The position numbers and the translations under genes are program-made. Shown here piece by piece: positions 1-8,413 of a DNA stretch of 64,000 bases. The number at the start of each line of letters is the position of its first letter. Position 1 is the stretch's first letter. Where the stretch lies: NCBI RefSeq assembly GCF_001898115.1, contig NZ_MKSQ01000008.1, positions 532,983 to 596,982 of the forward strand, read 5' to 3'. The DNA is from Allobosea sp. 67-29. GTDB lineage: Bacteria > Pseudomonadota > Alphaproteobacteria > Rhizobiales > Beijerinckiaceae. Under the pieces are notes generated by a model that was given only the letters and a program-made list of their open reading frames with translations, was not told the DNA's origin and did no database searches.

Positions 1-372
1 GAGGATCTTCGCGGCGGCGAGCGCCACCCAGGCCGGCGCGCGCGAACGGGCATGGATCAGCTCGACCTCCTCCTCGCGGCAGAGCATGACGAGCTTGCGC
101 ACGTTGAGCGCCATCGCGACCGGATTCTTCGAAGCGGCAGGGAACGGCAGCCAGACCCCGCCCTTGGCCTGCAGCTCGGCGACGAGGCGTCCGCCCTCGG
201 TGGCGACCAGCGCCCGCGCGCCGGCATCGGTCAGGCCCCTGGCGATGTCGACCGCCGTGCGCTCCGCCCCGCCCGCTTCCAGCTCCGGAATGATCTGCAG
301 GATCGTGCGCCCGGCGAGCGGGTGGGTTTCGGTCGAAGGCAGTGAAAGATGGGCACCCGGCTTGAAGGACAT
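1..372 (-). CDS. Glycosyltransferase family 4 protein, N-terminal part (cut by window edge)
   Basis: This open frame runs off the left edge, so only the first 124 codons are seen. The ATG at 372 is preceded by AAGAG. Residues about 22-46 read ILQIIPELEAGGAERTA, the N-terminal signature of GT-B fold family 4 glycosyltransferases (first beta strand, then the GG-x-E loop), followed by LTDAGARALVATEGGRL. Such enzymes transfer sugars from nucleotide donors to lipid or polysaccharide acceptors at the inner membrane face. The catalytic C-terminal E-x7-E region is outside the window, so substrate cannot be guessed. It is divergent from the hydrolase at 481. Confidence 0.82.
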   Translation of the reverse strand, partial: MSFKPGAHLSLPSTETHPLAGRTILQIIPELEAGGAERTAVDIARGLTDAGARALVATEGGRLVAELQAKGGVWLPFPAASKNPVAMALNVRKLVMLCREEEVELIHARSRAPAWVALAAAKIL

Positions 373-480
373 GCGCTCTTGGTCTGGACTTTCGTTCGGC
401 CGGGCGAATATGCCCCTATCGGATCGTTGCCGCAGCCCCTATTCGCCGCGGCTCCCCGGATTCGTCACAGGAGATTTGCC

Positions 481-1248
481 TTGGAGCGCCAGCCCCCGCA
501 ATGGCTCGAGATCGGCCAGGGCCGCCGCCTCGCCTTCCTGACGCAGGAGGGCGATGGCGCGCCGGTGGTCTGGCTAGGCGGTTTCCGTTCCGACATGCGC
601 GCGACCAAGGCCGAGGCGCTGGCGGACTGGGCCCGGGACCACGGCCGCCCCTATCTGCGCTTCGACTATGGCGGCCACGGCGAGAGCGAGGGCAATTTCG
701 GCGATTTCACCCTCTCCGACTGGCTCGGCGACGCGCTAGCCGTGATCGAAAGCCAGTGCAGGCGGCGGCCGATCCTGGTTGGCTCCTCGATGGGGGGCTG
801 GATCGCCTTGCTGGCCGCGCGCAAGCTTCTTGGCTCGCCGCTGCAGCCGGCAGGGCTCGTCCTGATCGCACCGGCCGTCGACTTCTCCGAAGAACTGATG
901 TGGGCGCAGATGCCCGACGCGATCCGCCGGACGATCCAGCAAGAAGGCGTGTGGCTGCGCCCGTCCGAGTATTCGCCGGATCCGACGCCGATCACCCGCG
1001 CCCTGATCGAGGACGGCCGCCGGCATCTGATGTTCGGCAGCGAGATCAAGGCGGGCTGCCCCGTGCACATCCTGCAAGGGATGCGCGACCCGGACGTGCC
1101 GTGGCGGCAGGCGGTCAAGCTGGTGGAGCATCTCAGCGGCGACCCGGTGGTCCTGACACTGGTCAAGGACGGCGATCATCGCCTGTCGACGCCTGCCGAC
1201 ATCGCCCGATTGCAGGCGGCGGTCGCCGCAGTGGCGACCGCCGCCTGA
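481..1248 (+). CDS. Alpha/beta hydrolase (serine hydrolase)
   Basis: A 255-residue alpha/beta-hydrolase fold protein. The frame is open further upstream, but TTG at 481 has an AGGAG ribosome-binding site eight bases before it and the protein then aligns with the family from its first strand, so I take this start. The nucleophile elbow is GSSMGG (Ser103); the acid is probably Asp203 or Asp205 in RDPDVPW, and His233 in DGDHRLS completes the triad. The WLGGFRSDM and FDYGGHGESEG segments form the oxyanion region. It resembles the ABHD10/serine aminopeptidase S33-like group of small esterases. No signal peptide is seen, so it is cytoplasmic. Substrate unknown. Confidence 0.85.
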   Translation: MERQPPQWLEIGQGRRLAFLTQEGDGAPVVWLGGFRSDMRATKAEALADWARDHGRPYLRFDYGGHGESEGNFGDFTLSDWLGDALAVIESQCRRRPILVGSSMGGWIALLAARKLLGSPLQPAGLVLIAPAVDFSEELMWAQMPDAIRRTIQQEGVWLRPSEYSPDPTPITRALIEDGRRHLMFGSEIKAGCPVHILQGMRDPDVPWRQAVKLVEHLSGDPVVLTLVKDGDHRLSTPADIARLQAAVAAVATAA

Positions 1249-1261
1249 ATTCCGGACCGCG

Positions 1262-1528
1262 TCAGTGGACGCTGACCATTTTCAGGTCGTGCTCCCAGGC
1301 ATTGGCCGTGGCCGCCTCGCGGGTGTCGGTCACAAGGATCGGCGCGCCGTCGGCCGAGAGCAGGGTGTAGAGGTTGAGGCCGGATTCGATCTTCGGGGCC
1401 TGAGGGAAGATCCGCATCAGCTCGTCCGAAGTCATCGGCTTGACATAGGCCACCTCGCCGGTACCGAGCGCCGCGAATTCGGCGGGGGTCAGCGGGCTGT
1501 CCTGCGTTAGAATCATGTCCTGTTTCAT
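1262..1528 (-). CDS. DUF1150 family protein
   Basis: A small 88-residue acidic protein of the DUF1150 family (…TGEVAYVKPMTSDEL…). The ATG at 1528 has GGAGG about six bases upstream, which makes it much better than longer readings. The family is limited to alphaproteobacteria and is commonly found just downstream of an Hsp20 gene, exactly as here (119-nt gap to the gene ending at 1648). Function is unknown; the linkage suggests co-expression under heat or protein-folding stress. Confidence 0.85.
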   Translation of the reverse strand: MKQDMILTQDSPLTPAEFAALGTGEVAYVKPMTSDELMRIFPQAPKIESGLNLYTLLSADGAPILVTDTREAATANAWEHDLKMVSVH

Positions 1529-1647
1529 CGCGCCCTCCTTCAGAGCAGTGCGAATGCGGTTCGATACTGCGCCTTCAAATATGAACAGATGCGTAAACCG
1601 CGAACGCATCCTTCAAAGCCGGACGAACCCCTCGTCCTCTACTCACT

Positions 1648-2076
1648 CTAGTCGCGGCTCATGATATCGATACGCCTGACGAGCCTCTCCGGTTCCGGTC
1701 GGACCAGATCGATTGCGAGCAGGCCGTTCGACAGATCCGCTCCCAGTACCTGCATGCCGTCGGCGAGCAGGAAACTGCGCTGGAACTGGCGCGCGGCGAT
1801 GCCGCGATGCAGGAACTGCCGGCTCTTGTCGTCGCTCTGGCGGCCACGGATCGTGAGCTGGTTCTCTTCCAGCGTGATCTCAAGCTGCTCGCGCGCGAAA
1901 CCCGCAACCGCCAAGGTGATGCGCAGGCGGTCGGGCTCATCGTCCGTCCGGGGCAGCCGCTCGATATTGTAGGGCGGATATCCCTCGCTCGCGCCTTTCG
2001 CGACGCGATCCAGCGCGCGCTCGATATCGTCGAAGCCGAGCAGGAACGGATGGGACAGGCTAGGCGTACGCGTCAT
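1648..2076 (-). CDS. Hsp20/alpha-crystallin family small heat shock protein
   Basis: A 142-residue small heat shock protein, an ATP-independent holdase that binds unfolding proteins as large oligomers. The alpha-crystallin domain covers roughly residues 38-128 ([28 protein letters not shown], then [23 protein letters not shown]). The family's C-terminal I-x-I anchor appears only as a weak IDI near the end. ATG at 2076 is preferred; a TTG directly before it is possible. The leader carries a short GC-rich hairpin over the only G-rich stretch before the start (2085-2097). DUF1150 follows on the same strand, the usual rhizobial arrangement. Confidence 0.9.
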   Translation of the reverse strand: MTRTPSLSHPFLLGFDDIERALDRVAKGASEGYPPYNIERLPRTDDEPDRLRITLAVAGFAREQLEITLEENQLTIRGRQSDDKSRQFLHRGIAARQFQRSFLLADGMQVLGADLSNGLLAIDLVRPEPERLVRRIDIMSRD

Positions 2077-2084
2077 CAACCGAA

Positions 2085-2097
2085 GCCCCCGAAAGGC
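2085..2097 (-). promoter_or_regulatory. Hairpin sequestering the hsp20 ribosome-binding site (candidate RNA thermometer)
   Basis: On the minus strand GCCT, loop TTCGG, then GGGC forms a short hairpin that buries the GGGGG run, the only plausible Shine-Dalgarno sequence, eight bases before the hsp20 ATG. Rhizobial small heat shock genes are often controlled by ROSE-type RNA thermometers that work this way. The canonical ROSE sequence is not evident here, so this is inference from structure and gene identity. A second hairpin (GGAAGG/CCTTCC) lies further upstream, near 2140-2160. Confidence 0.3.
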
Positions 2098-2418
2098 GCC
2101 TCACGAACCATCGGGACCCGCCGCTGGCAGCATCCCGCGGGCGGAAGGCGAACCCTTCCGCTTGACCGACATATGGCGAAGCGCGCGCCCGGCTTCAAGA
2201 GGAGCCGGCGAAGCGTGGCGGCCGCACCGGTCGGCCCCCATTCGCATCCGACCGGCGCCACGATACGCGGCCTCCGGAACGCCGGTGACCGCCGGCCAAG
2301 ATCTGCTAGGGTCTCGCTCGATACGACCAGCGAGCTGACACAAAACTCTGCAATGTCGGCCCTGCTCGCCGACGGCATCATTTTCGCTTGGGCGCGCTTG
2401 CACAGGAGGACCATTGCC

Positions 2419-3255
2419 ATGCCATTCGTCACCACCAAGGACGGCGTCGAGATCTTCTACAAGGACTGGGGACCGAAGGACGCCCAGCCGATCATGTTCC
2501 ATCACGGCTGGCCGCTGAGCAGCGACGACTGGGACGCCCAGATGCTGTTCTTCCTGGCCCAGGGGTATCGCGTCGTCGCCAGCGACCGGCGTGGCCATGG
2601 CCGCTCGGCCCAGGTCTGGGACGGCCATGACATGGACCATTATGCCGCCGATGCCTCGGCCGTGGTCGAGCATCTCGACCTCAGGAATTCCGTCCATATC
2701 GGCCATTCGACCGGCGGCGGCCAGGTCGCCCGCTATGTCGCGAAATTCGGCGAGCCCCAGGGCCGTGTCGCCAAGGCGGTGCTGGTCTCGGCCGTGCCGC
2801 CGCTGATGGTCAAGACCGAGACCAACCCCGGCGGGCTGCCGATCGAGGTCTTCGACGGTTTCCGCAAGGCACTGGCCGACAACCGGGCCCAGTTCTTCCT
2901 CGATGTCCCGACGGGCCCGTTCTACGGCTTCAACCGGCCGGGCGCCAAGGTCGACCAGGGCGTGATCTGGAACTGGTGGCGCCAGGGCATGATGGGCAGC
3001 GCCAAGGCCCATTACGACGGCATCAAGGCGTTCTCGGAAACCGACCAGACCGGCGACCTCAAGGCCATCACCGTGCCGACGCTCGTCCTGCATGGCGACG
3101 ACGACCAGATCGTGCCGATCGGCGCCTCCGCGCATGAATCGATCAAGCATCTGAAGAACGGCACGCTCAAGGTCTATCCGGGCTATCCGCACGGCATGCT
3201 GACCACCAACGCCGAGACGCTCAACGCCGACCTGCTCGCCTTCGCGAAGGGTTGA
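2419..3255 (+). CDS. Alpha/beta hydrolase, non-heme chloroperoxidase type
   Basis: A 278-residue member of the cofactor-free haloperoxidase/esterase group. The start at 2419 has AGGAGG ten bases upstream. The catalytic triad is visible: Ser97 in GHSTGGG, Asp228 in HGDDDQIVP and His258 in YPHGM. The [13 protein letters not shown] oxyanion segment and [11 protein letters not shown] are diagnostic of this group. These enzymes are esterases whose peracid by-product gives in vitro halogenation; the natural substrate is usually unknown. Cytoplasmic, apparently monocistronic, convergent with the GntR gene ending at 3346. Confidence 0.9.
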   Translation: MPFVTTKDGVEIFYKDWGPKDAQPIMFHHGWPLSSDDWDAQMLFFLAQGYRVVASDRRGHGRSAQVWDGHDMDHYAADASAVVEHLDLRNSVHIGHSTGGGQVARYVAKFGEPQGRVAKAVLVSAVPPLMVKTETNPGGLPIEVFDGFRKALADNRAQFFLDVPTGPFYGFNRPGAKVDQGVIWNWWRQGMMGSAKAHYDGIKAFSETDQTGDLKAITVPTLVLHGDDDQIVPIGASAHESIKHLKNGTLKVYPGYPHGMLTTNAETLNADLLAFAKG

Positions 3256-3345
3256 GGCGGGCCGCACGGCAGCAGGGCGGATGCCCCGGCATTCGTCCTG
3301 CTTCTGCCGGGGCTTCCCCGCCGGAAGCTCGCGCCGCCCGGCGGC

Positions 3346-4011
3346 TCAGAGCACGCCGCGCACGCGCGTCAATGTCGATTCCATGTGCTTGCCGATCGCG
3401 GCCGACAGAGCCGGCGCATCGCGCTTCAGCAGCGCCGCCATCATCTCCTCGTGCTCGGCCACCGCACCGGCCCATTTTTCCGGCCCTTCATTGCCGATGA
3501 AGCGCAGTCGCTTGATCCGCGACTGCAAGGTGCCGTGCATTTCGAGCAGAACCTGGTTGCCGGAGGCCGCCACCATGGCGCTGTGGATCGCCTGGTTGAG
3601 CTTGAAATATTCGAGCCGCTCGCGCGTCGCGTAGAGCTCCAGCATGCGGCGGTGCAACGCGTGGATCGCCGCGATCGTCTCGTCGGAGGCCTCGGCGCAG
3701 GCGATCTGGCCACCCAGCTGCTCGAGCGCCTTCAGCACTTCCAGCACCTGATAGAGATCGCGCGCCGAGAACTTGCGGACGACCGCGCCCTTGGCTGGCA
3801 GGATCTCGACGAGCCCCTCGCTCGCGAGCGTCTTGATCGCCTCGCGCATGGGAGTGCGCGAGACGCCGAGCTGCGCGCCGATCAGTCCCTCGTTGATACG
3901 CTGCCCCGGCTCGAGCCTGCCCTCGATGATCATGTCGCGGACGCGCTCCAGCACCTCGTCATGCAAGGTGCGGCGGGTGATGCGGGGGAAGTCGGTCGCT
4001 GCCTCGCTCAT
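3346..4011 (-). CDS. GntR family transcriptional regulator, FCD domain (FadR subfamily)
   Basis: A 221-residue regulator. A winged helix-turn-helix spans about residues 15-80 (INEGLIGAQLGVSRTPMREAIKTLASEGLVE), and an all-helical FCD ligand domain about 88-215. The histidines expected to bind metal and a carboxylate ligand are in NQAIH, AEHEEM and GKHMES. Its ATG overlaps the stop of the upstream oxidoreductase (ATGA), so the two are translationally coupled. It is the natural candidate to bind the palindrome at 5546-5563 and control both this operon and the divergent pdxA2-TTT-dapA operon in response to the substrate or an intermediate. Confidence 0.93.
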   Translation of the reverse strand: MSEAATDFPRITRRTLHDEVLERVRDMIIEGRLEPGQRINEGLIGAQLGVSRTPMREAIKTLASEGLVEILPAKGAVVRKFSARDLYQVLEVLKALEQLGGQIACAEASDETIAAIHALHRRMLELYATRERLEYFKLNQAIHSAMVAASGNQVLLEMHGTLQSRIKRLRFIGNEGPEKWAGAVAEHEEMMAALLKRDAPALSAAIGKHMESTLTRVRGVL

Positions 4012-5474
4012 CGTGCCGCCATCGGTTCCGGAGTGCGCTCGTTTACGCCATGGGTGCCCTGCTCTGTCAAACCACGCCCGGACCGATCGGCGGCGAAGAG
4101 CGCGTCCTGGCGCCGGCGCGTCGCCAACAGGAGCGAATCGGCGGGCATCTCGACATCGCCGAGCCGAATCGCCTCCCCCGCCCTCACATCCCGCTTCAGC
4201 TTCCGGTCGGCGACGAGGTAGAACGGGGCCGGGCGATCCTCTGCCAGCGCCACGGCGGGCCTGACCTCGGCGGCGACATCGGCGATGCTGTGGTGGTGGC
4301 CGCCCATGGCGAGGACGGTGCCGGCGGCCAGATCCCGCATGGCGACGGCGACGAGGTCCTGCCGCGGGCGGTAGTCGTCGCCGTAGCCGGAGCGGCCCAG
4401 CCCCGCCGTATCGAGGATGCTCGTCGCCACTTCGACGCCCAGCAGATGGCGCGGCAGATAGAGCATCGCCGCCTCGCGGTCCCGCGAGAGGACGTGGCCC
4501 TTGCCGGCCAGCATCTCCCAGGTCTCGGCATTCTCGCAGCGCACGACGACGAAGACGCCGCCGGCGAAGCTCGCCTCCTCGGCCAGGCGCAGGTGGTGGA
4601 AGACGTCGAGGCGTCGGTTCCCGGACAGCAGGCCGCCCTGCGCCCGTGCCGCGAGCAGGTCCGCGATCTCGGGAATGCGTGCCGGCGGCGCGTGAAAGTC
4701 CGCGCGGTCTGCGGCGAGATTGGTCGCATTGGCGACGAGCGTCATCTCGCAGAGGTCGGGCACGGCGCGCAGCGGAAAGGCCGCACCGAGAATGCGAGCC
4801 CGCTCGGCGGCGACCGCGGCGACCGGGCGCTCGCCCGGCAGCCAATGCGCCGACAACTCCGGCAAATGCCTCGTCACGCCGTTGCAGGTGACGTTTCCGG
4901 TCGCAGGATCGAGGACGAAATCATACTCGCTCGACTTGCCGGCAGCGACGATCTCCAGGCCCAGCACTTCCGCCCAGGAGACGAGCGCGATCAACAGGCT
5001 CGGCTGGTCGCCATCGACCGGGGTGACGAGGACTCCCTTGTCCCTTGCCAGACGCGCAAGGCCGGGACCGACGACGCTGTCGGCCTCCTTCGAAACCAGC
5101 GCGACATGGCGCCCGGCCTCGATCGCCATCAGCGCATGGCGCGTCGCGCCTTCGGGCGAGCCCGTGGCCTCCACCAGCAGGGCGAAGGGCAGGTCGATCA
5201 CCGTCTCGAGCTTTCCGGCCGCCACGCAGCGCCCCGCCTCCCACGCCACCCGCGCCTCCGCCGCCGTCTCGCACAATGCGACCTCGGAGGCGTCATAGCC
5301 GGCCGCCGCAAAGGCCCGCCCCGCCGCCTCGGCCGTCATGTCCACCGCGATACGTGCCTCGATCAGGCGCGCGCGCCGCGCCTGTGCCAGATAGCTGCGC
5401 CCGAAGCCGCCGCTGCCCACCAGGCAGGTGCCGATCGGCTCGCGGATGGCGGCATAATGCGCGTGGAAATTCAT
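4008..5474 (-). CDS. Homoserine dehydrogenase-like NAD(P)-binding oxidoreductase with C-terminal SAF domain
   Basis: A 488-residue protein. Residues about 15-170 form a Rossmann domain (CLVGSGGFGRSYLAQ) resembling homoserine dehydrogenase, with an EATGSPEGATRHALMAIEAGRHV segment typical of the fold. The middle holds a catalytic-type alpha/beta region, and the C-terminal 110 residues (VAMRDLAAGTVL, RDVRAGEAIRLGDVEMP) look like a SAF domain, as in sugar-acid dehydratases and AFP-like proteins. Proteins of this build are annotated as putative oxidoreductases and sit in sugar-acid operons; I know no firm reaction for this one. GGAGAGAG precedes the ATG. Coupled to the GntR gene and divergent from pdxA2. 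Confidence 0.78.
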   Translation of the reverse strand: MNFHAHYAAIREPIGTCLVGSGGFGRSYLAQARRARLIEARIAVDMTAEAAGRAFAAAGYDASEVALCETAAEARVAWEAGRCVAAGKLETVIDLPFALLVEATGSPEGATRHALMAIEAGRHVALVSKEADSVVGPGLARLARDKGVLVTPVDGDQPSLLIALVSWAEVLGLEIVAAGKSSEYDFVLDPATGNVTCNGVTRHLPELSAHWLPGERPVAAVAAERARILGAAFPLRAVPDLCEMTLVANATNLAADRADFHAPPARIPEIADLLAARAQGGLLSGNRRLDVFHHLRLAEEASFAGGVFVVVRCENAETWEMLAGKGHVLSRDREAAMLYLPRHLLGVEVATSILDTAGLGRSGYGDDYRPRQDLVAVAMRDLAAGTVLAMGGHHHSIADVAAEVRPAVALAEDRPAPFYLVADRKLKRDVRAGEAIRLGDVEMPADSLLLATRRRQDALFAADRSGRGLTEQGTHGVNERTPEPMAAR

Positions 5475-5545
5475 CGTTTCTCTCTCCTGCCGCGGGCGCG
5501 CTCGCGAGCCCGCCCGTCCTTCTGGTCACTTTAGCGAGCTTTCAT

Positions 5546-5563
5546 TATGCTGCATACAGCATA
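5546..5563. promoter_or_regulatory. Palindromic candidate operator of the GntR regulator
   Basis: TATGCTG-CATA-CAGCATA is a perfect 7-bp inverted repeat with a 4-bp spacer. It sits in the 199-bp divergent region, 72 bp before the oxidoreductase start and 111 bp before pdxA2. FCD-type GntR proteins bind short dyads of this spacing. It is the most symmetric element in the interval and lies where one bound dimer could control both promoters. Binding is inferred. Confidence 0.5.
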
Positions 5564-5673
5564 CTTGCGGCGAGCCTTCGAGCTGTGTTAGCGAGATTGG
5601 AACGAATGAAACCAACGGAAATGCCGGGCCCCTTTTTCCGCGGCAATCCGGCCAGAGTCTTCGACGAGGGAGG

Positions 5674-6717
5674 ATGGCGGTGCAGAGCTCCGATAACGGC
5701 GCAAAGCCGGTCATCGCGATTGCGATGGGCGACCCCTCGGGCATCAGTCCCGAGCTTCTGGCACGGCTGCTCTGCGAGCCGGACCTGCGCGACGCGGCAC
5801 GCTACGTCATCTTCGGCGACAAGCGCCTGCTCGACCTCGGCGCCGCCGACGGCAAGGTCGACCCCGACGTTCAGCTCGTCGCCTCCGAGGAGGCGCTGCC
5901 GGCGAATTCCGACAAGCCACTCTTCATCGATCTCGCCAACCACAACCCCGCCGATCTCCAGCGCGGCAAGGCGACGCTCGCCGGCGGCGAGGCGGCAACC
6001 GGGAACTTCCGCCGCGCCTTGCAGTTCGCCGCCGCCGGCAAGGCCGATGCGGTGTTCTTCACGCCCTTCAACAAGGCGGCGATGCGCTTCGCCTATCCGG
6101 CCTATGACGACGAGATCCGCTTCGTGCGGGACGCCATCGGCTTCGACGGTGCGGCGAGCGAGTTCAACATCCTCGACAAGCTGTGGAACGCCCGCGTCAC
6201 CTCGCACATTCCGCTGTCCGAAGTGGCGCGCAACATCACCCAGGAGCGGATCCTGCGGGCGCTGACGCTGGCCGACGCCAATCTGCGCGCCGCCGGCTTC
6301 AACCCGCCGCGCATCGCGGTCGCGGGCATCAATCCCCACGCCGGCGACGGCGGTAATTTCGGCCGCGACGAGATCGAGACGATCGAACCGGCCGTGAAGG
6401 CGGCCAAGGCCAAGGGCTTCACGGTGGAGGGCCCGTTCCCGTCCGACACCGTGTTCCTGCGGGCGAAGAACGGCGATTTCGACGCCGTGCTGACGATGTA
6501 TCACGACCAGGGCCAGATCGCGATGAAGCTGATGGGCTTCGACCGCGGCGTCACGCTGATCGGCGGCTTCCCCTTCCCGATCTGCACGCCGGCCCACGGC
6601 ACGGCCTATGAGATCGCCGGAAAGGGCATCGCCAATCTCGGCGCGAGCCGTGCCGCCCTCGCGCTGGCGATCAAGATGGCACGTGACGGCAAGGAGGCAG
6701 CCCGGACGGCCGCCTGA
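5674..6717 (+). CDS. PdxA family dehydrogenase (PdxA2-like)
   Basis: A 347-residue NAD-dependent metal enzyme of the PdxA family. AMGDPSGISPE (about 17-27) opens the fold; the metal-binding positions are kept: His in TSHIPL, His in GINPHAGDGG, Asp in GPFPSDT and His in MYHDQG. FTPFNKAAM and TPAHGTAYEIAGKG are also family motifs. Biosynthetic PdxA makes pyridoxal precursor; PdxA2 paralogues oxidise 4-phospho-threonate or -erythronate, and TphB is a PdxA relative acting on a terephthalate dihydrodiol. The transporter operon context favours a catabolic PdxA2. No DUF1537 kinase is nearby. GGGAGG abuts the ATG, so the GTG at 5680 may be the true start. Confidence 0.85.
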   Translation: MAVQSSDNGAKPVIAIAMGDPSGISPELLARLLCEPDLRDAARYVIFGDKRLLDLGAADGKVDPDVQLVASEEALPANSDKPLFIDLANHNPADLQRGKATLAGGEAATGNFRRALQFAAAGKADAVFFTPFNKAAMRFAYPAYDDEIRFVRDAIGFDGAASEFNILDKLWNARVTSHIPLSEVARNITQERILRALTLADANLRAAGFNPPRIAVAGINPHAGDGGNFGRDEIETIEPAVKAAKAKGFTVEGPFPSDTVFLRAKNGDFDAVLTMYHDQGQIAMKLMGFDRGVTLIGGFPFPICTPAHGTAYEIAGKGIANLGASRAALALAIKMARDGKEAARTAA

Positions 6718-6786
6718 GCCGGATCCGCTCACCGCAAGCCGCCATCCAAGAGCGGCATCATTCAATCGACACCCAGGGAGAAACAC

Positions 6787-7782
6787 ATGAAGACCATCGC
6801 GATTTCCGCCGCGCTCGCAGGCGCGCTCACGCTCGGCGGCTTCAGCGCCGCTCAGGCATGGGAGCCGACCAAGCCCGTCGAGTTCGTCGTGACGTCCGGC
6901 GCCGGCGGCGGCACCGACAATTTCGCCCGTCTCGTCCAGTCGATCATCACCAAGCACAAGCTGATGGAGCAGCCGATCGTGGTGGTGAACAAGGGCGGCG
7001 GCTCGGGCGCCGAGGGCTATGTCTACGGCAAGGGTGCGAAGGGCGATCCTACCCACCTGATCTTCGGCACGAACAACGCCTATCTGCTGCCCTACGTCGC
7101 CAAGCTCGGCTACAAGTTCACCGACCTCACGCCCGTCGCGGCGATGGCGCTCGACGAATTCCTGCTCTGGGTGAAGGGCGATGCGCCTTATGCCGACGCC
7201 AAGGCCTATATCGAGGCGGTCAAGGCGAAGCCGATGGGCTTCAAGATGGGCGGCAGCCAGTCCAAGGACACCGACCAGACCCTGACCTCGATGATCCAGG
7301 ACGCCACCGGCGCCAAATGGATCTACGTCCCGTTCCAGGGCGGCAGCGCCGCGGCCGTGCAGCTCGCCGGCGGTCACATCGATTCCAACACCAACAACCC
7401 GAACGAGAACATCGGCCAGTGGAAGGCCGGCCAGGTGAAGCCGCTCTGCGTCTTCGCGCCGGAGCATCTCGCCAAGGGCGACCCGATCCATGACGGCAAG
7501 GGCTGGGGCGATATCCCGACCTGCAAATCGGCCGGCATCCCGATCGAATCCTTCCGCATGCCGCGCACCGTCTGGATGCCGGCCGACGTGCCGGCCGATG
7601 CCGTGACCTACTACGCCAACGTGCTCGAGAAGGTCAGCCAGACGCCGGAGTGGAAGGAATTCATCAAGCGGACCGCCCAGACGGGGAAGTTCATGAAGGG
7701 CAAGGAATTCACCGACTTCGTGGCCAAGGACGACGCCGCCAACAAGAAGGTCTTCGAGGAGGAAGGCTGGGTGGTGAAGTGA
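6787..7782 (+). CDS. Tripartite tricarboxylate transporter substrate-binding protein (TctC/BugT family)
   Basis: A 331-residue periplasmic binding protein with a signal peptide cleaved after about residue 24 (SAAQA-W). WEPTKPVEFVVTSGAGGGTDNFAR is the usual N-terminal strand and loop that contacts the carboxylate, and PFQGGSAAAVQLAGGHID is the second binding loop. It delivers a carboxylic acid to the TctA/TctB membrane complex encoded just downstream. GGGAG precedes the ATG. The sequence is rather far from the second binding protein at 24774 (for example VVTSGAGGGTDNF against MIVPFAAGGPTDII), suggesting different ligands. Confidence 0.95.
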   Translation: MKTIAISAALAGALTLGGFSAAQAWEPTKPVEFVVTSGAGGGTDNFARLVQSIITKHKLMEQPIVVVNKGGGSGAEGYVYGKGAKGDPTHLIFGTNNAYLLPYVAKLGYKFTDLTPVAAMALDEFLLWVKGDAPYADAKAYIEAVKAKPMGFKMGGSQSKDTDQTLTSMIQDATGAKWIYVPFQGGSAAAVQLAGGHIDSNTNNPNENIGQWKAGQVKPLCVFAPEHLAKGDPIHDGKGWGDIPTCKSAGIPIESFRMPRTVWMPADVPADAVTYYANVLEKVSQTPEWKEFIKRTAQTGKFMKGKEFTDFVAKDDAANKKVFEEEGWVVK

Positions 7783-7823
7783 GGTTCGTGATCGGCGCGC
7801 GCTGATCCGGCTCTGAAACCGCC

Positions 7824-7850
7824 GTCATCCCGGGGCACTCCCGGGATGGC
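7824..7850 (+). promoter_or_regulatory. Intercistronic hairpin between the TTT binding-protein and TctB genes
   Basis: CATCCCGGG, loop GCACT, CCCGGGATG forms a perfect 9-bp stem that can be extended by two further pairs. It lies in the 125-nt gap after the binding-protein stop. No U tract follows, so it is more likely an mRNA stabiliser or partial terminator that raises the amount of binding protein over membrane subunits than a full terminator. Confidence 0.5.
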
Positions 7851-7907
7851 GAGCCTTCCATCCAGACGCAGCGAGCTCCCGGCTGCCAAGGCGGAGGAAA
7901 TCTCCTC

Positions 7908-8396
7908 ATGATCACCCGTTTCTGGGCCGAGATCGGCACCGCGATCCTGACCCTCGTCTTCGGGCTCGTCATCGTGAAGGGCTCGCTCGAATTCGGCATC
8001 GGCTGGGACTCGTCCGGGCCCCAGCCGGGAGCCTTCCCGTTCTATGTCGGCGCGCTCGTCGCGGCCGCGAGCCTCGGCACGCTGGCGCTGACGCTGGGCA
8101 AGCAGCTCGCAGGCAGCCCCGTGCTCGCCGAATCCTTCATCGATGCCGAGCGCGGCAGGCGCGTCCTCGCCTTCCTGCTCCCGCTCGCCGCCTTCGTGGT
8201 GCTGAGCGTCACGCTCGGCATGTATGTCGCGACGATCCTCTACCTCGTCTTCGCGATGCGCTTCCAGGGCGGATATGGCTGGCTCGCCAGCCTGGCAACG
8301 GCCTTCCTGACCGTCGCGTTCCTCTATCTCTCTCTGGAAAAATTCTTCCAGATCGGCCTGCTCAAGGGCCCGCTCGAACCCCTCCTCGGCCTCTGA
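7908..8396 (+). CDS. Tripartite tricarboxylate transporter small membrane subunit (TctB family)
   Basis: A 162-residue integral membrane protein with four predicted transmembrane helices (about 5-25, 42-60, 83-120 in two helices, 128-147), matching TctB. IGWDSSGPQPGAFPFYVG is the family's periplasmic loop. It assists the large TctA subunit in cation-coupled uptake. The Shine-Dalgarno sequence GGAGG is itself in a small hairpin (GAGGA-AATC-TCCTC) ending at the ATG, which may hold down its translation. Confidence 0.9.
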   Translation: MITRFWAEIGTAILTLVFGLVIVKGSLEFGIGWDSSGPQPGAFPFYVGALVAAASLGTLALTLGKQLAGSPVLAESFIDAERGRRVLAFLLPLAAFVVLSVTLGMYVATILYLVFAMRFQGGYGWLASLATAFLTVAFLYLSLEKFFQIGLLKGPLEPLLGL

Positions 8397-8413
8397 CAGG
8401 CAGGCAAGAGAGC

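Noticed and set aside
5674..6717. Biosynthetic PdxA for vitamin B6
   Set aside because: All metal residues are kept, but the gene is in a transporter operon with a regulator, not with ksgA or surA; PdxA2 is more likely.
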